DNA from: Phormidesmis priestleyi Ana
GTDB taxonomy: Bacteria; Cyanobacteriota; Cyanobacteriia; Phormidesmidales; Phormidesmidaceae
Reading direction: 5' to 3'
Assembly: GCA_001314865.1 (NCBI GenBank)
Contig: LJZR01000001.1
Span: 310,001 to 374,000, forward strand
DNA length: 64,000 nucleotides
Position numbers and translations under genes: made by a program. Every line of letters starts with the position of its first letter. Position 1 is the stretch's first letter. The notes under the pieces are model-generated. The model was not told where the DNA came from. It made no database searches and worked only from the letters and a program-made list of their open reading frames with translations. Shown piece after piece: positions 24,341 through 33,569 of the stretch.

Positions 24341-26934
24341 TTAATACTCAGCTGTTTTGGGCGTTTTTCTGCCAATGGGTATAGAAGCGTAACCTGCGCA
24401 GCGATCGCAGCAGCGGGGAAGGCGATCGCACTCGGTATCCAAGGCACCCAAATGCCCCATCGCATCAGCCACAGCCAGCAGGCCAGCAGCAATAACCCTT
24501 CTCCCATCAGTAGCTGTAGCCATAGTTTTGCATAGGTTTTGCGAGTGCGGCCCACAGCAGAAGCACCTAGCCAGCCCCCGAATACAGCCCAACTTGTCAC
24601 CCAAATTATTTTTTTCCACTCTGGCCAATCGGTATACAACAATCGCGGCGGACTGCCTAGCTCTGCGTTAATCAGCTGAGAAATCATTTGCGCCTGAAGA
24701 AATACGCCCGGTGCCTGATCTTCTATTGATCTAGTAGTGGTAAACGGCGTCACCCAGCGGTCAGTCGGAAAAGCAAGCGCAGTCGTGCCAATCAGCACGA
24801 TTCGGCCTTGGATATAGCCCTTTAAATCTTCGGGCGATCGCTTCAAAACCTCCCCAACGCTCAGACAGTCAGCAGGCGTTTCAACAGTATTGCAGCCCGT
24901 TTGAGTGGGGTCCTTTAACCGCCGATAGTTCAACAAAATGGCAAGCCCTTGCGTATCCAAATGGTGATATCCCCCAAAAGCGGTTCGCCTCGCCGGAATC
25001 ACGGGCCATAGAACAGAACCCATGGTGATGCCATCGCTATGATCGTAATCCTCCCCCAGATCCACCCCATGCCCTTCGGATAAATATCGCTTAGCGATTA
25101 AAGTGCTAAATGTGCTCACTGCCTCACAAGGTGGCTGACTGGCTAAAAACAACAGATGACGGCGCAGGACACTGCCCGGCTCGTCTCCATAGGTAAAGTC
25201 GGTACTGCCGACACGCTGAAGGTTATAAACAGAACTTGCCTGATCGGAAGGGGCGTTCCTAATTTCGGGTGGTGGGGCGATCGCAGGGGTATCGCTAGTC
25301 GGATCGCTCGCTTTGCAAACTGTAATGAGGTTATCGGTTGTTTTAAGCTTATTGGCCAGCGCCGAAGACTGGGCAGCAAAGTCACGATAAATATCTAAAC
25401 CGATGAACTGAGGCTGTAACGGTGTGAGTTTGTTCAATAGCGCCAGCAATGTTTCTTCTGATAAAGAATTTCCTGCGGGGTCAGGGCGCTCCTGAATGTC
25501 AGTGTCGGTATTGGTAATAATGAGGATTTGGCTATCAACGTTTTCGGTTGGCTTAGCACGAATAAACTGATCATAAGCGCTAAGCTCCCACTGTTCTAAA
25601 TATCCTGTGTAGCGAAGGCACAGCAATGCTGTTGCAATCACCATACCAGCGCCAATTCCCACTCTTAAACGATGCTTAATAGAGAGCGGCTTAATAGAGC
25701 GCGCAGAAAACGCCTCAGGCTGATGAGGGCTAAAAGGCAGCACATCAGGTACTTTCAGACGATTGGAAACAGGCGTTTGAAGATCTTCTTTGCCCTGCAA
25801 GGAGAGCCAAGTGGGCGGCGTTTCGGCTAGGTTTTGAACAATCACGGGCAACCAGGTTGCACAGGGAAAGTCGGCTTCTAGGCCCTGCATTTTTTCACGG
25901 GCTTCGCGCACAGCCATATAAAACGAGGCTCCCGCCGCAAAGGAGTCTAAAAAGCCCTGAAGAAAGGCATGCGCCACCTGATCAGGCACAGGCTCACGCA
26001 TGACGAGTACCTGAGGAATATGCAAGCTAGCGAGGTCAGCAGCAAGGCCCAAGCCATCGCAGGAGTTAAAAATTGCCGTGTTGAGCCCTCTGTCAATCGC
26101 TTTTTTCAGTGCGTGCTTAAGCTGCACAATCGTGAGTTTCTCATCGGCGTTTAGCGATATTTCACCGCGACCTTCTGAGATCTCAGAAGAGATCTCTTCT
26201 GAGGGATTTTCTAGGACGCTTTTGGAAATACCAAGATCACGGCGACTGCTGCTATGGCCTGCAAAGAACAAAATATCCCAACCCTGTGCATCCCATAGGC
26301 TGCGGTTAAACTGCTCTCGGGTGGGCTCTTGCAAAAAATGGATGTCGGCATTGAGCTGATTGAGCAGGGTGCGATCAATTTGGGTGTTGAGACCAGCGGT
26401 ATTGCCAAACACCGCCAGGATACGAACGCACGAAGATCGCGTAGCAGGGGCACGAACCTGCTGATAGTTGGGGGCACAGATACCGACTTCTGCTCGACGG
26501 TAGCGTTCAAAAAACTGAAGCTCGTACCAGGGAAGCCGCTGAAGCAACAGATCATGGGTTTGCAGTAAAATGCGCGCCTGATCGTCAGGGTTTAGCTGCT
26601 CTAGGAGCTTTTCTCGAATGGGGCGAAATTCGTTGCCATCTAGCCAGTTGTGGACGCGATCGCGCAATCGCCTGCTCAACATCCTACAGTATTCAATATC
26701 TGAAGCAGTAGAAACATTGGTAACGCCGTCTTTGGCCTTGATGCGAGTGGTAAGACCAAGCTGCCAGTAAGCAGCTCTCCACTGTTCATACAGTCCGACT
26801 AAGTCGGGCGCTGGGGGTAGGTGCGCCTCTGTTTCAGCCTGAGGAATGGTATTTTCATCGCCAATTTGCACGGCGGCGGCATAGCCTGTTTCAAGGCTGC
26901 CGGGGCCAATTTTAATGACGATTCTTTTGTTCAC
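24337..26934 (-). CDS. CHAT-CHASE2 membrane protein
   Basis: An 865-residue protein joining a caspase-like CHAT peptidase to an extracytoplasmic sensor. The CHAT catalytic pair is present: His227 in FFAGHSSS and Cys292 in FNSCDGLGLA. A short Glu/Ser-rich repeat (ENPSEEISSEISEGRGE) is inserted between them. After a membrane segment near residue 435, a CHASE2 domain (about 455-770; QILIITNTDTDI, FIGLDIYRD, GRIVLIGTTA) is followed by three C-terminal membrane helices. CHASE2 domains sense signals outside the membrane; CHAT domains cleave proteins. No kinase, cyclase or other output is attached, so CHAT is the likely output. It sits between DUF1822 and DUF928 genes. Confidence 0.88.
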   Translation of the reverse strand: MNKRIVIKIGPGSLETGYAAAVQIGDENTIPQAETEAHLPPAPDLVGLYEQWRAAYWQLGLTTRIKAKDGVTNVSTASDIEYCRMLSRRLRDRVHNWLDGNEFRPIREKLLEQLNPDDQARILLQTHDLLLQRLPWYELQFFERYRRAEVGICAPNYQQVRAPATRSSCVRILAVFGNTAGLNTQIDRTLLNQLNADIHFLQEPTREQFNRSLWDAQGWDILFFAGHSSSRRDLGISKSVLENPSEEISSEISEGRGEISLNADEKLTIVQLKHALKKAIDRGLNTAIFNSCDGLGLAADLASLHIPQVLVMREPVPDQVAHAFLQGFLDSFAAGASFYMAVREAREKMQGLEADFPCATWLPVIVQNLAETPPTWLSLQGKEDLQTPVSNRLKVPDVLPFSPHQPEAFSARSIKPLSIKHRLRVGIGAGMVIATALLCLRYTGYLEQWELSAYDQFIRAKPTENVDSQILIITNTDTDIQERPDPAGNSLSEETLLALLNKLTPLQPQFIGLDIYRDFAAQSSALANKLKTTDNLITVCKASDPTSDTPAIAPPPEIRNAPSDQASSVYNLQRVGSTDFTYGDEPGSVLRRHLLFLASQPPCEAVSTFSTLIAKRYLSEGHGVDLGEDYDHSDGITMGSVLWPVIPARRTAFGGYHHLDTQGLAILLNYRRLKDPTQTGCNTVETPADCLSVGEVLKRSPEDLKGYIQGRIVLIGTTALAFPTDRWVTPFTTTRSIEDQAPGVFLQAQMISQLINAELGSPPRLLYTDWPEWKKIIWVTSWAVFGGWLGASAVGRTRKTYAKLWLQLLMGEGLLLLACWLWLMRWGIWVPWIPSAIAFPAAAIAAQVTLLYPLAEKRPKQLSIK

Positions 26935-26952
26935 TGAGCGATCGCTCCTGCT

Positions 26953-27005
26953 GGTGACTCTGGTAACTCTGGTAACTCTGGTGACTCTGGTGCTCTGGTA
27001 ACTCT
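26953..27005. repeat. 9-bp tandem repeat, 6 copies
   Basis: GGTGACTCT and GGTAACTCT alternate in six units, one of them 8 bp. The array fills the gap between DUF1822 and CHAT-CHASE2, just upstream of the CHAT-CHASE2 start, and may form the leader of that cistron. Confidence 0.88.
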
Positions 27006-27019
27006 GAGACTAAATTCTT

Positions 27020-28090
27020 TTAGATCACAAACTGCTCTTCAAAGGTGGTCTCGCGATTGTGTACCCGAACGCTAAAAGTTTCCCCCCGCTCTCCCGAAAT
27101 TTGGATTTGAATATAGTTATCATTGAGCCGAGAGGTCGCGCTTCTGACCAGCGTATTGTGCTCATCAAACACGCCTAAAGCAATGCCTTCGGGCAAGCGA
27201 GTCGCCTCTCCGATAGGTCGTAACTGAATCATAATATCGCGCTGACAATCTGACACAGGCACTAAGCGAATCACCAAGGCCACCTGAACCGTTTCGCCTA
27301 GCTGTAGGCCTAAGTCAATGAGCTTAGCGCGGCTGATATCTGCCGCCTGACTGCTCGCTGAGTTGACTGAATTCACTGAGTTTATTGAATTCACTGAGTT
27401 CACCGGATCACTATTGCGAAAGGCAAAATTGAACTCAACCGGATTAATGAGTGAGTCAACGGCGCGCCATCCGTTCGCCATGATATCTCTGGCCCACTCG
27501 CTCAGCTGGGTCGCCTTGCTTAGCATATTCTCCAGTTCATTTTCTGGTTCATTTTCTAGTTCATTCTCGGCTTCATTCTCTGACGCTATCAAGCAAGTTC
27601 TTAAACGATGGACGGTATCAATCGCGGCTTCTATCGCTTCAAAATGTTCTAACGGCACCTGTTCTGATTCTCCAACCGTGGCAGTAAAGCCAAGTAGCGT
27701 CGCTTCACTGGCAGATTCATCAATGGCGACGGCGAAGTAGCCTGCTCGGTCGTGCCAGGCTTCGGGTGGGATGGCACAAGTTGTTGCCGAAGGTGCGATC
27801 GCCCGACAAGAAAACACACCCACACCTGGAACCTTTAAGTCAGCAACATCGGCCATCATTTGCATAATCGGATTCCAGCTATCGCTTTCTTCTAAATTAG
27901 TGTCAATATCCATCAGCTGAAGGTACGCATTGACCGCACATACCGCCAGCGTATTTTGTTTTATCTGAGGTGCTTTTTCAGGAAACGGACAGCGCTGCAC
28001 AAAGGACTGAGCAATTTGTTTGAATTCTGCCGTAATCGGCAAGGTAATGCCTGTTTCATGGTGTAGGGAAGAAGTGTCGAGGAGAGTCAT
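27020..28090 (-). CDS. DUF1822 family protein
   Basis: A 356-residue soluble protein of the cyanobacterial DUF1822 family, recognised by its N-terminal layout (LPITAEFKQIAQSFVQRCP, then QNTLAVCAVNAYLQLM) and C-terminal beta-rich half (LGLQLGETVQVALVIRLVP). Two in-frame repeats lie in the middle: ENELENEPENELEN and NSVNSINSVNSVN. I use ATG 28090, which has AGGA at a good distance; a TTG at 28120 would add ten residues without a ribosome site. It lies between the sigma-like gene and CHAT-CHASE2, and this neighbourhood recurs in cyanobacteria from memory. Function is unknown. Confidence 0.8.
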   Translation of the reverse strand: MTLLDTSSLHHETGITLPITAEFKQIAQSFVQRCPFPEKAPQIKQNTLAVCAVNAYLQLMDIDTNLEESDSWNPIMQMMADVADLKVPGVGVFSCRAIAPSATTCAIPPEAWHDRAGYFAVAIDESASEATLLGFTATVGESEQVPLEHFEAIEAAIDTVHRLRTCLIASENEAENELENEPENELENMLSKATQLSEWARDIMANGWRAVDSLINPVEFNFAFRNSDPVNSVNSINSVNSVNSASSQAADISRAKLIDLGLQLGETVQVALVIRLVPVSDCQRDIMIQLRPIGEATRLPEGIALGVFDEHNTLVRSATSRLNDNYIQIQISGERGETFSVRVHNRETTFEEQFVI

Positions 28091-28214
28091 AGCGTTTAAT
28101 CCTGTGCAGTTGCTGTTCAAAATAAGGGAGTTTAAAGAGAAAACGATGCCATTTAAGAAAGACTAGAAACAGTCTTGAGAAGGTCAGTGTCTCAAGTCCG
28201 TTTAGAAATAGCCT

Positions 28215-28925
28215 TTAAAAATAGCCTTGCGATTTACCATATTCTCTGAGTTTTACCAGGCACTGTCGCTGGTAAAAGCTGCTGAGCGTACCAATCGAAA
28301 TGCCATACTCCGCCGCCAAGTTTTTCCAAGGCGTTTCGGGAGGCAGCCGCTTGAGTATCAGCAGTCTGGCTGTCACCTGAGGATGCTTACCCACATGAAT
28401 TTTCTCAAGATCGGGATTGCTCAAGGCCCAAGCTCGTATCTGCTCTAACCAGGGCGGCACATCCGGCGGGGCAGATAGTCGATCAATCGGGTCTAGGGCG
28501 TCGTCACTGTTGGCTCGAAAACCAGAAGATTGTGAAACGGTGATGGCGCGCTTGCGGTTTTCAGCAATTTCAAAGTCTTGCAGGCGGCGTCTGAGATAGG
28601 CATTGAGCCAGGTGGCAACCGTGGCGACAGTCGGGTCATAGGCCCGACCCGTGGTGGCTTCGCAAAGGTTTCGGCAAAAGTAAATCCAAGTCTGCTGAAG
28701 CGCATCTGCGTAGTAGGCGTCGTAGGTGCGCCACAGCTGTGGGGTGAGGTGGCGAATGAGCTGGGTTAGCCCTCGCTGCCGCTCCGCACTGCCCAACGGA
28801 TGAGCGCAGGTTTCTTGAACAAGCTGTAAAAGCGCTTGGGGGCTGAAGCGGCTAGTTTTTTCGTTGTTATCAGATGAACTCACCATATGAGCAGACATGG
28901 TTTGGGTAGATGTCGATTGACCCAT
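28215..28925 (-). CDS. Sigma-70 family (ECF-like) sigma factor
   Basis: A 236-residue protein with sigma region 2-like sequence (YADALQQTWIYFCRNLCEAT, then TWLNAYLRRRLQDF near 105) and a region 4 helix-turn-helix (ETPWKNLAAEYGISIGTLSSFYQRQCLVKLREY). There is no region 1 or 3, as in ECF factors, though the linker is long. GGAG precedes ATG by six bases. It heads the minus-strand sigma-DUF1822-CHAT-CHASE2-DUF928 set and is divergent from the TPR-CHAT unit, so it may transcribe both. The nature of any anti-sigma partner is not evident; DUF1822 is a candidate by position only. Confidence 0.78.
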   Translation of the reverse strand: MGQSTSTQTMSAHMVSSSDNNEKTSRFSPQALLQLVQETCAHPLGSAERQRGLTQLIRHLTPQLWRTYDAYYADALQQTWIYFCRNLCEATTGRAYDPTVATVATWLNAYLRRRLQDFEIAENRKRAITVSQSSGFRANSDDALDPIDRLSAPPDVPPWLEQIRAWALSNPDLEKIHVGKHPQVTARLLILKRLPPETPWKNLAAEYGISIGTLSSFYQRQCLVKLREYGKSQGYF

Positions 28926-29355
28926 GCGATCTCCAATGAAACTGTACGCTTAATCACCTATCAGGCACAACTCCAAACTTTCTGCAAAACCGCCAATTTT
29001 TTAAAAATCTCTTTCACCTCCAGACTGCGAGCCGAGGTGCCAGCTCAGGATTTGGCCTAGCAATCAGGCGAGTTGCGATCAATAAGAAGGCGTCAAGATG
29101 GCGTCATAACGGCCTTGTAAAACAGTGACACCTCGACTTCTGGACTAGGTTGCGATCGCATCTACGCCTGCTGTTGAAAACTGTATATCAAGTCGAATGA
29201 CCCATTGAATGACCCATTGAATGACCAGAACAAACACGCATCTTCTGCATTCAAAAATCGAGATAACAGTCTTTTTTCTATTTTCCCTGACGGCCCACCG
29301 CAAAGCAGAAAAGTTAATTAAAAACCCTTCGCTATTTTCCAAGAGGATTTGTAAA
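28926..29355. other. Divergent control region between sigma-like gene and TPR-CHAT unit
   Basis: A 430-bp gap. It contains a 12-bp tandem repeat (GAATGACCCATT, 29195-29226, 2.7 copies). No clear -35/-10 pair or palindrome was recognised. Confidence 0.5.
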
Positions 29356-29523
29356 ATGAGCAATCATCAGTCCATTCGTCAATCCAAGTCCATTCGTCAA
29401 TCCATTAGTGCCATAATTAAGCGAGCATTTGCGCTGCCAATCGGTGAGGCTGCTCCAGCAAGCAGCGCCAATTCTCGTCCGCGTTGGACTTGGACTCCAC
29501 CACATCGTCGTCCAAAATCGTAA
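29356..29523 (+). CDS. Small basic ORF, 55 aa, upstream of TPR-CHAT
   Basis: ATG 29356 has AGAGGA at normal distance. The peptide starts with a Ser/Gln/Ile repeat (HQSIRQSKSIRQSISAII), then a Pro/Arg/Trp-rich tail (RPRWTWTPPHRRPKS). It is basic, with no signal or membrane segment. It ends 47 bp before the TPR-CHAT start, so it could be co-expressed and might be a substrate or regulator of that protein. This is an inference; it has no recognised family. Confidence 0.5.
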   Translation: MSNHQSIRQSKSIRQSISAIIKRAFALPIGEAAPASSANSRPRWTWTPPHRRPKS

Positions 29524-29570
29524 CCAGTACGAACCCGCGTAACCCGCGTTGCAAAAGGTAAAGAGCCCTA

Positions 29571-32180
29571 ATGATTCCTGCGCTAGCGATCGCCGTTTTT
29601 GCTCAGCTGCTACCGACCGCACCTACGCCTGCAATCGTCCTAGCACCTCACAAAACGCCTCCCAATATGATGCGCCCAAGCCTCCTGGCAATGGAGTCAT
29701 CATCAAGTCGTTTTGAAGATGAGATCTCTGAGCTATTAGAAGCTGGAGACGAGCAGATGCTCGCTGGGGAGTTTGCAGCGGCGGCTGAGTTATTTCGAGA
29801 GGCGCGATCGCGCCTTGAATCCCAAGCGCTCATCTCTTCTGAATATTTAGGCGAAACCCTGCTCGGCTTGGGCAGTGCCTATGTAGGGCTACAAGCATTT
29901 GATCAGGCACTGCCGATTTTAGAAGATGCGTTGCACCTCTTTGAAGACCTTTCGCGAGAGAACAATCCCGCGTTCGATCCAGCAGCACCGCTCACCTCTG
30001 ACTATGCCAGTGTTTTGATATACCTATATGGAACATTAGGCGTAGTGCATGACGAGCTATCTAATTTTGTCGTGGCCTTAGCCTATTACCGGCGAGCCGC
30101 CATTGAGAACGAAGCGTCATCCATTTCCTTAGAAAATAAAATTCAACAGCTCCATAACATCGCTGGCATAGAGACATTGTTCGGGCAGTACACCGAAGCA
30201 ACAGCCACGTTTCAGCAGGCCATTGAGCTGAGCGGGCAAATTCAAAATCCTGGATTGCAAGGAAGTCTTGCATTCGGGCTAGCCCGTGTAAAAGAGCTAC
30301 AAAACGAATACACCTTCGCTATTGATAACTACCAAGCCTCAATAGATTTGCTGCGCTTGAGCAACGAGCCCAGCCGAGAAATTCGGGCGCTAAACAACCT
30401 CGGCATTGTATACCTAAAAATGAACAATTTGGCCGCAGCCAAAGACACTTTTGATCAGGGGCTCGCGCTCCTACACACCCGAGACGACCCGGCTGAGCGA
30501 GCGCTGCTATTAGATAGCGTAGGCGCTTTGTTTCAAGCTTCGGGAGAGATAGAGCGTGCTTGGGCGCATTATCTACAAGGCGTAGCGCTAAATCGTGAAA
30601 ACAGCTATAAAACCGCTCAAATAGAGAGTTTATTGAATTTGGGTCGGCTGATGGAGCAGCAGCAGGAAGCTGACCTGGCGATCTTTTTTTATAAGCAGGC
30701 GATCGCTCAAATTGAAACCATTCGGCAGGACTTAGTTGCCCTTTCTGAAGAAGTTCAACGACGCTACACTCTCACCATTGAAGACTACTACCGCAAAACA
30801 GCTGACCTGCTGCTACAGCAAAACCGAGAAGCAGAAGCTTTACAGATCCTAGAGCTAATTAAGCTACAAGAGGTGAGCACTTACCTACACAGCGATAGTT
30901 TAGATAACAGGCCTAATGAACGACCAGATAACGGGCCAGATAATGGGCCAGATAACGAACTAGAAGCAATCCAAAAAACGCTCAATACGCCCGCCGAATA
31001 CGCCCTTTTAGAGCTATTTAATTCATTGCCCGTAGAAACCTCTCTGGCTAATTTTTTGGCTGCTGCGGAGGCCCTTTTACGCCGCGCTTCGTCTGAAACA
31101 AGAGACAATGATTTATTCAACTTGCAGGCAGTTGAGCTGCTCAAACAAATTGTTGTACCAGCCCAGCAAACAACAACCGCCGTCCTATATCCGCTGATAT
31201 TAGAAGATCGGTTAGAGATTCTTTTACTGACACCCGCCGGAACCGTTAAGCGGTTTACAACCGCAGTTTCTCAAGCCGACTTAAATCAAACCGTAGAAGA
31301 ATTTCAGCGCAGCTTAAAAAACAAAGCCTTGGATGCTAAACCCTCTGCGCAGCAGCTGTATCGCTGGTTAATTGAGCCGCTAGCCGCAGAGTTGGCAAAC
31401 AATGACGTTCAAAATATTATTTACTTGCCCGATGGCGTTTTACGCTATGTCCCACTCGCAGCGCTACATGATGGCCATCAGTGGCTAGTCGAAAAATATC
31501 AGTCTCACAACATTACCGCTGCGAAAGTGGGCAATCTGCTCAAGCCACGTTCAGCTGACCTAAGCGTGATCGCAGGGGCCTTTACCGACAGCAGCCTAAC
31601 CCATCAAGTGCAAGTCGGTGCTAACACCTTTCACTACAGCGGTCTAAGCGCCGCCGCCCAAGAGATTAGCAACCTGGCGAAAGCAGTCCCGAACACACTG
31701 TCTCTGCTGAATGATCGCTTTACAGCAGCACAAACTATAAACTCAGTAGGCGATCATCGAATTGTTCATTTGGCCACCCATGCCCAGTTTGTGCCGGGCC
31801 AGCCAGAGGAGTCGTTTATATTATTTGGCGATGGTGGCACGGTGAATATGCGAGAGATTCAGACCTGGGCGCTGCCCAATGTAGACTTGGTCGTACTGAG
31901 CGCCTGCGAAACGGCCAGCAGCGCCCAGGGCGATGGCAAAGAAATACTGGGTCTGGGCTTCCAGATTCAAAAAACAGGAGCCGGAGCCGCGATCGCCTCA
32001 CTCTGGGCAGTCGATGACAGCGCTACAGCCGCCCTCATGAGTCAGTTTTATAAAGCTTTAAGCGATGGCCAAACCAAAGCCCAAGCGCTTCAAACCGCGC
32101 AAGTAGCGCTGATTACAAGCGGTATTTTAAGCGATCCCTATGACTGGGCGGCCTTTATTTTGATTGGGAATGGCCTTTGA
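29571..32180 (+). CDS. TPR-CHAT protein, exported or anchored
   Basis: An 869-residue protein. A signal-like N-terminus (ALAIAVFAQLLPTAPTPAIVLA) is followed by about eight TPR units (residues 45-430), a short low-complexity segment (NRPNERPDNGPDNGPDN near 445) and a C-terminal CHAT peptidase domain (about 560-869). The catalytic pair is intact: His737 in HLATHAQF and Cys779 in LSACETA. CHAT-TPR proteins act as proteases that cleave partners recruited by the repeats, as in bacterial gasdermin and Craspase systems. Whether the N-terminus is cleaved is uncertain. It overlaps the convergent GNAT gene by 26 bp. Confidence 0.92.
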   Translation: MIPALAIAVFAQLLPTAPTPAIVLAPHKTPPNMMRPSLLAMESSSSRFEDEISELLEAGDEQMLAGEFAAAAELFREARSRLESQALISSEYLGETLLGLGSAYVGLQAFDQALPILEDALHLFEDLSRENNPAFDPAAPLTSDYASVLIYLYGTLGVVHDELSNFVVALAYYRRAAIENEASSISLENKIQQLHNIAGIETLFGQYTEATATFQQAIELSGQIQNPGLQGSLAFGLARVKELQNEYTFAIDNYQASIDLLRLSNEPSREIRALNNLGIVYLKMNNLAAAKDTFDQGLALLHTRDDPAERALLLDSVGALFQASGEIERAWAHYLQGVALNRENSYKTAQIESLLNLGRLMEQQQEADLAIFFYKQAIAQIETIRQDLVALSEEVQRRYTLTIEDYYRKTADLLLQQNREAEALQILELIKLQEVSTYLHSDSLDNRPNERPDNGPDNGPDNELEAIQKTLNTPAEYALLELFNSLPVETSLANFLAAAEALLRRASSETRDNDLFNLQAVELLKQIVVPAQQTTTAVLYPLILEDRLEILLLTPAGTVKRFTTAVSQADLNQTVEEFQRSLKNKALDAKPSAQQLYRWLIEPLAAELANNDVQNIIYLPDGVLRYVPLAALHDGHQWLVEKYQSHNITAAKVGNLLKPRSADLSVIAGAFTDSSLTHQVQVGANTFHYSGLSAAAQEISNLAKAVPNTLSLLNDRFTAAQTINSVGDHRIVHLATHAQFVPGQPEESFILFGDGGTVNMREIQTWALPNVDLVVLSACETASSAQGDGKEILGLGFQIQKTGAGAAIASLWAVDDSATAALMSQFYKALSDGQTKAQALQTAQVALITSGILSDPYDWAAFILIGNGL

Positions 32181-32823
32181 TGTTGCAGTTGTTAGCATTG
32201 AGTATGTATAGGGCTAGAAGCTTGCCACCGTAGTAACGGGCGGTCAGACCGTCGTAGCGCATACCCAGCTTTTCTATAACAGCAATTGACCGTTTATTTT
32301 CTGGGTCAGTAACGGCCAGCAGTAGCGGCAAATTGAGCTGCTCAAAAGCGTATTGCACAATGCAACGAGCGGCTTCGGTGGCATAGCCAAATCCCCAGCT
32401 AGCAGGCCGAAAGTGCCAGCCGATTTCAATATAGTCAGGCTGGTAGCCGTCGGGATATTGAATGCTCAGGCTCTCATTAGGCTGTTGATTGAGTTCGGGT
32501 TCCCACTCAGGTTCGCCTCCTAAGTCGGTATGTAGAGGTTTTGAGGGTTTGATCTTTTTAAGATCAGGTAGGTGCATGAGCAGCACATGGCCAATCACGC
32601 GGCCAATATCCTTTTGCTCTACGGCCCAGCTGCCGGTAATGATGTTTTTGGTATTGTCCAAATATCGCTGCAACCGCATCTGCACCTGACGAATAGAGGT
32701 GTCTTTACCCTGGGCATCAATCCATTTTACGACTGCTTCATCGCCATAGATATCCATGGCGTGACGTGCATCTAGGGAGGGCTGCCAGGGCCTAAGGATC
32801 AGCCGCCGGGTTTCAAACTGCAT
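32155..32823 (-). CDS. GNAT family N-acetyltransferase (RimJ/RimL-like)
   Basis: A 222-residue acetyltransferase of the type that modifies ribosomal proteins or amino-glycosides. It starts MQFETRRLILRPW and has the acetyl-CoA region WGFGYATEAARCIVQYAFEQ and NKRSIAVIEKLGMRYDG. A charged insertion near residues 90-125 makes it longer than usual. It is convergent with TPR-CHAT and overlaps its 3' end. The substrate is unknown. Confidence 0.88.
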   Translation of the reverse strand: MQFETRRLILRPWQPSLDARHAMDIYGDEAVVKWIDAQGKDTSIRQVQMRLQRYLDNTKNIITGSWAVEQKDIGRVIGHVLLMHLPDLKKIKPSKPLHTDLGGEPEWEPELNQQPNESLSIQYPDGYQPDYIEIGWHFRPASWGFGYATEAARCIVQYAFEQLNLPLLLAVTDPENKRSIAVIEKLGMRYDGLTARYYGGKLLALYILNANNCNIKGHSQSK

Positions 32824-32826
32824 AGT

Positions 32827-32864
32827 CTTTAGATGAAGTCTAGGCCTTTAGATGAAGTCTAGGC
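32827..32864. repeat. 19-bp direct duplication
   Basis: CTTTAGATGAAGTCTAGGC is present twice in tandem, 3 bp upstream of the GNAT start. Confidence 0.85.
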
Positions 32865-33096
32865 CTTATAAATAAAGTCTGACGGGCTGTAGCTAGAATG
32901 TCAGCGAAAGATGAGCGTGAGGTCAGCGGCCGTTTTGCATAAGAGAGCTGCCCTCTACTGAATTTATATACTACCCGCTTAAAACCCGTATTTGCCTAAT
33001 ACTCGCCTAACTAAAGGCAGAGAATATGCCGCTTAGGGGCTTGAGCTTGATAGAATCACTGAGACCCTCAAATATTGCAAAAACAGGAGATTACGT

Positions 33097-33531
33097 ATGG
33101 CTCTGTCAGAAGGCATTACCGCCCCTAACTTCACCTCTAAAGATGATGCTGGCAACACCGTTTCACTTTCAGATTTTGAAGGAAAGACGGTCGTTCTGTA
33201 TTTTTACCCCAAAGACGACACGCCAGGTTGTACGAAGCAAGCCAATAGTTTCCGCGATGCTTACGAAGAATATACGGGTAAAGATATTGTTGTTTTGGGC
33301 GTTAGCCGTGACGATGAAACCTCTCATCAGGCATTTAAAGAAAAATTCAATCTGCCATTTCCATTGATAGTGGATACCGATGGCACCATCTCCCAAGCCT
33401 ACGAGGTAGATGGTGGTGGCTATGCTAAGCGCGTCACTTTTGTAATTGACGGCAAGGGCGTGATTAAAAAGGTATACGACAGCATCAATACCGAAACGCA
33501 TGCAGCTGACGTGCTAGCAGATTTGTCCTAG
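33097..33531 (+). CDS. bcp: Thioredoxin-dependent peroxiredoxin, Bcp/PrxQ type
   Basis: A 144-residue antioxidant enzyme that reduces hydrogen peroxide and alkyl hydroperoxides. The peroxidatic Cys is in YPKDDTPGCTKQANSFRD (about residue 45). The usual resolving Cys five residues later in PrxQ is replaced by Asn or Ser here, so it may work as a one-Cys enzyme or use an outside thiol. CAGGAG precedes ATG 33097. It is 38 bp upstream of the dehydrogenase-like gene and may be co-transcribed. Confidence 0.92.
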   Translation: MALSEGITAPNFTSKDDAGNTVSLSDFEGKTVVLYFYPKDDTPGCTKQANSFRDAYEEYTGKDIVVLGVSRDDETSHQAFKEKFNLPFPLIVDTDGTISQAYEVDGGGYAKRVTFVIDGKGVIKKVYDSINTETHAADVLADLS

Positions 33532-33569
33532 CTCAGCTGAGTCTAGCCAAATGAAGCAAGGGTTAACAC

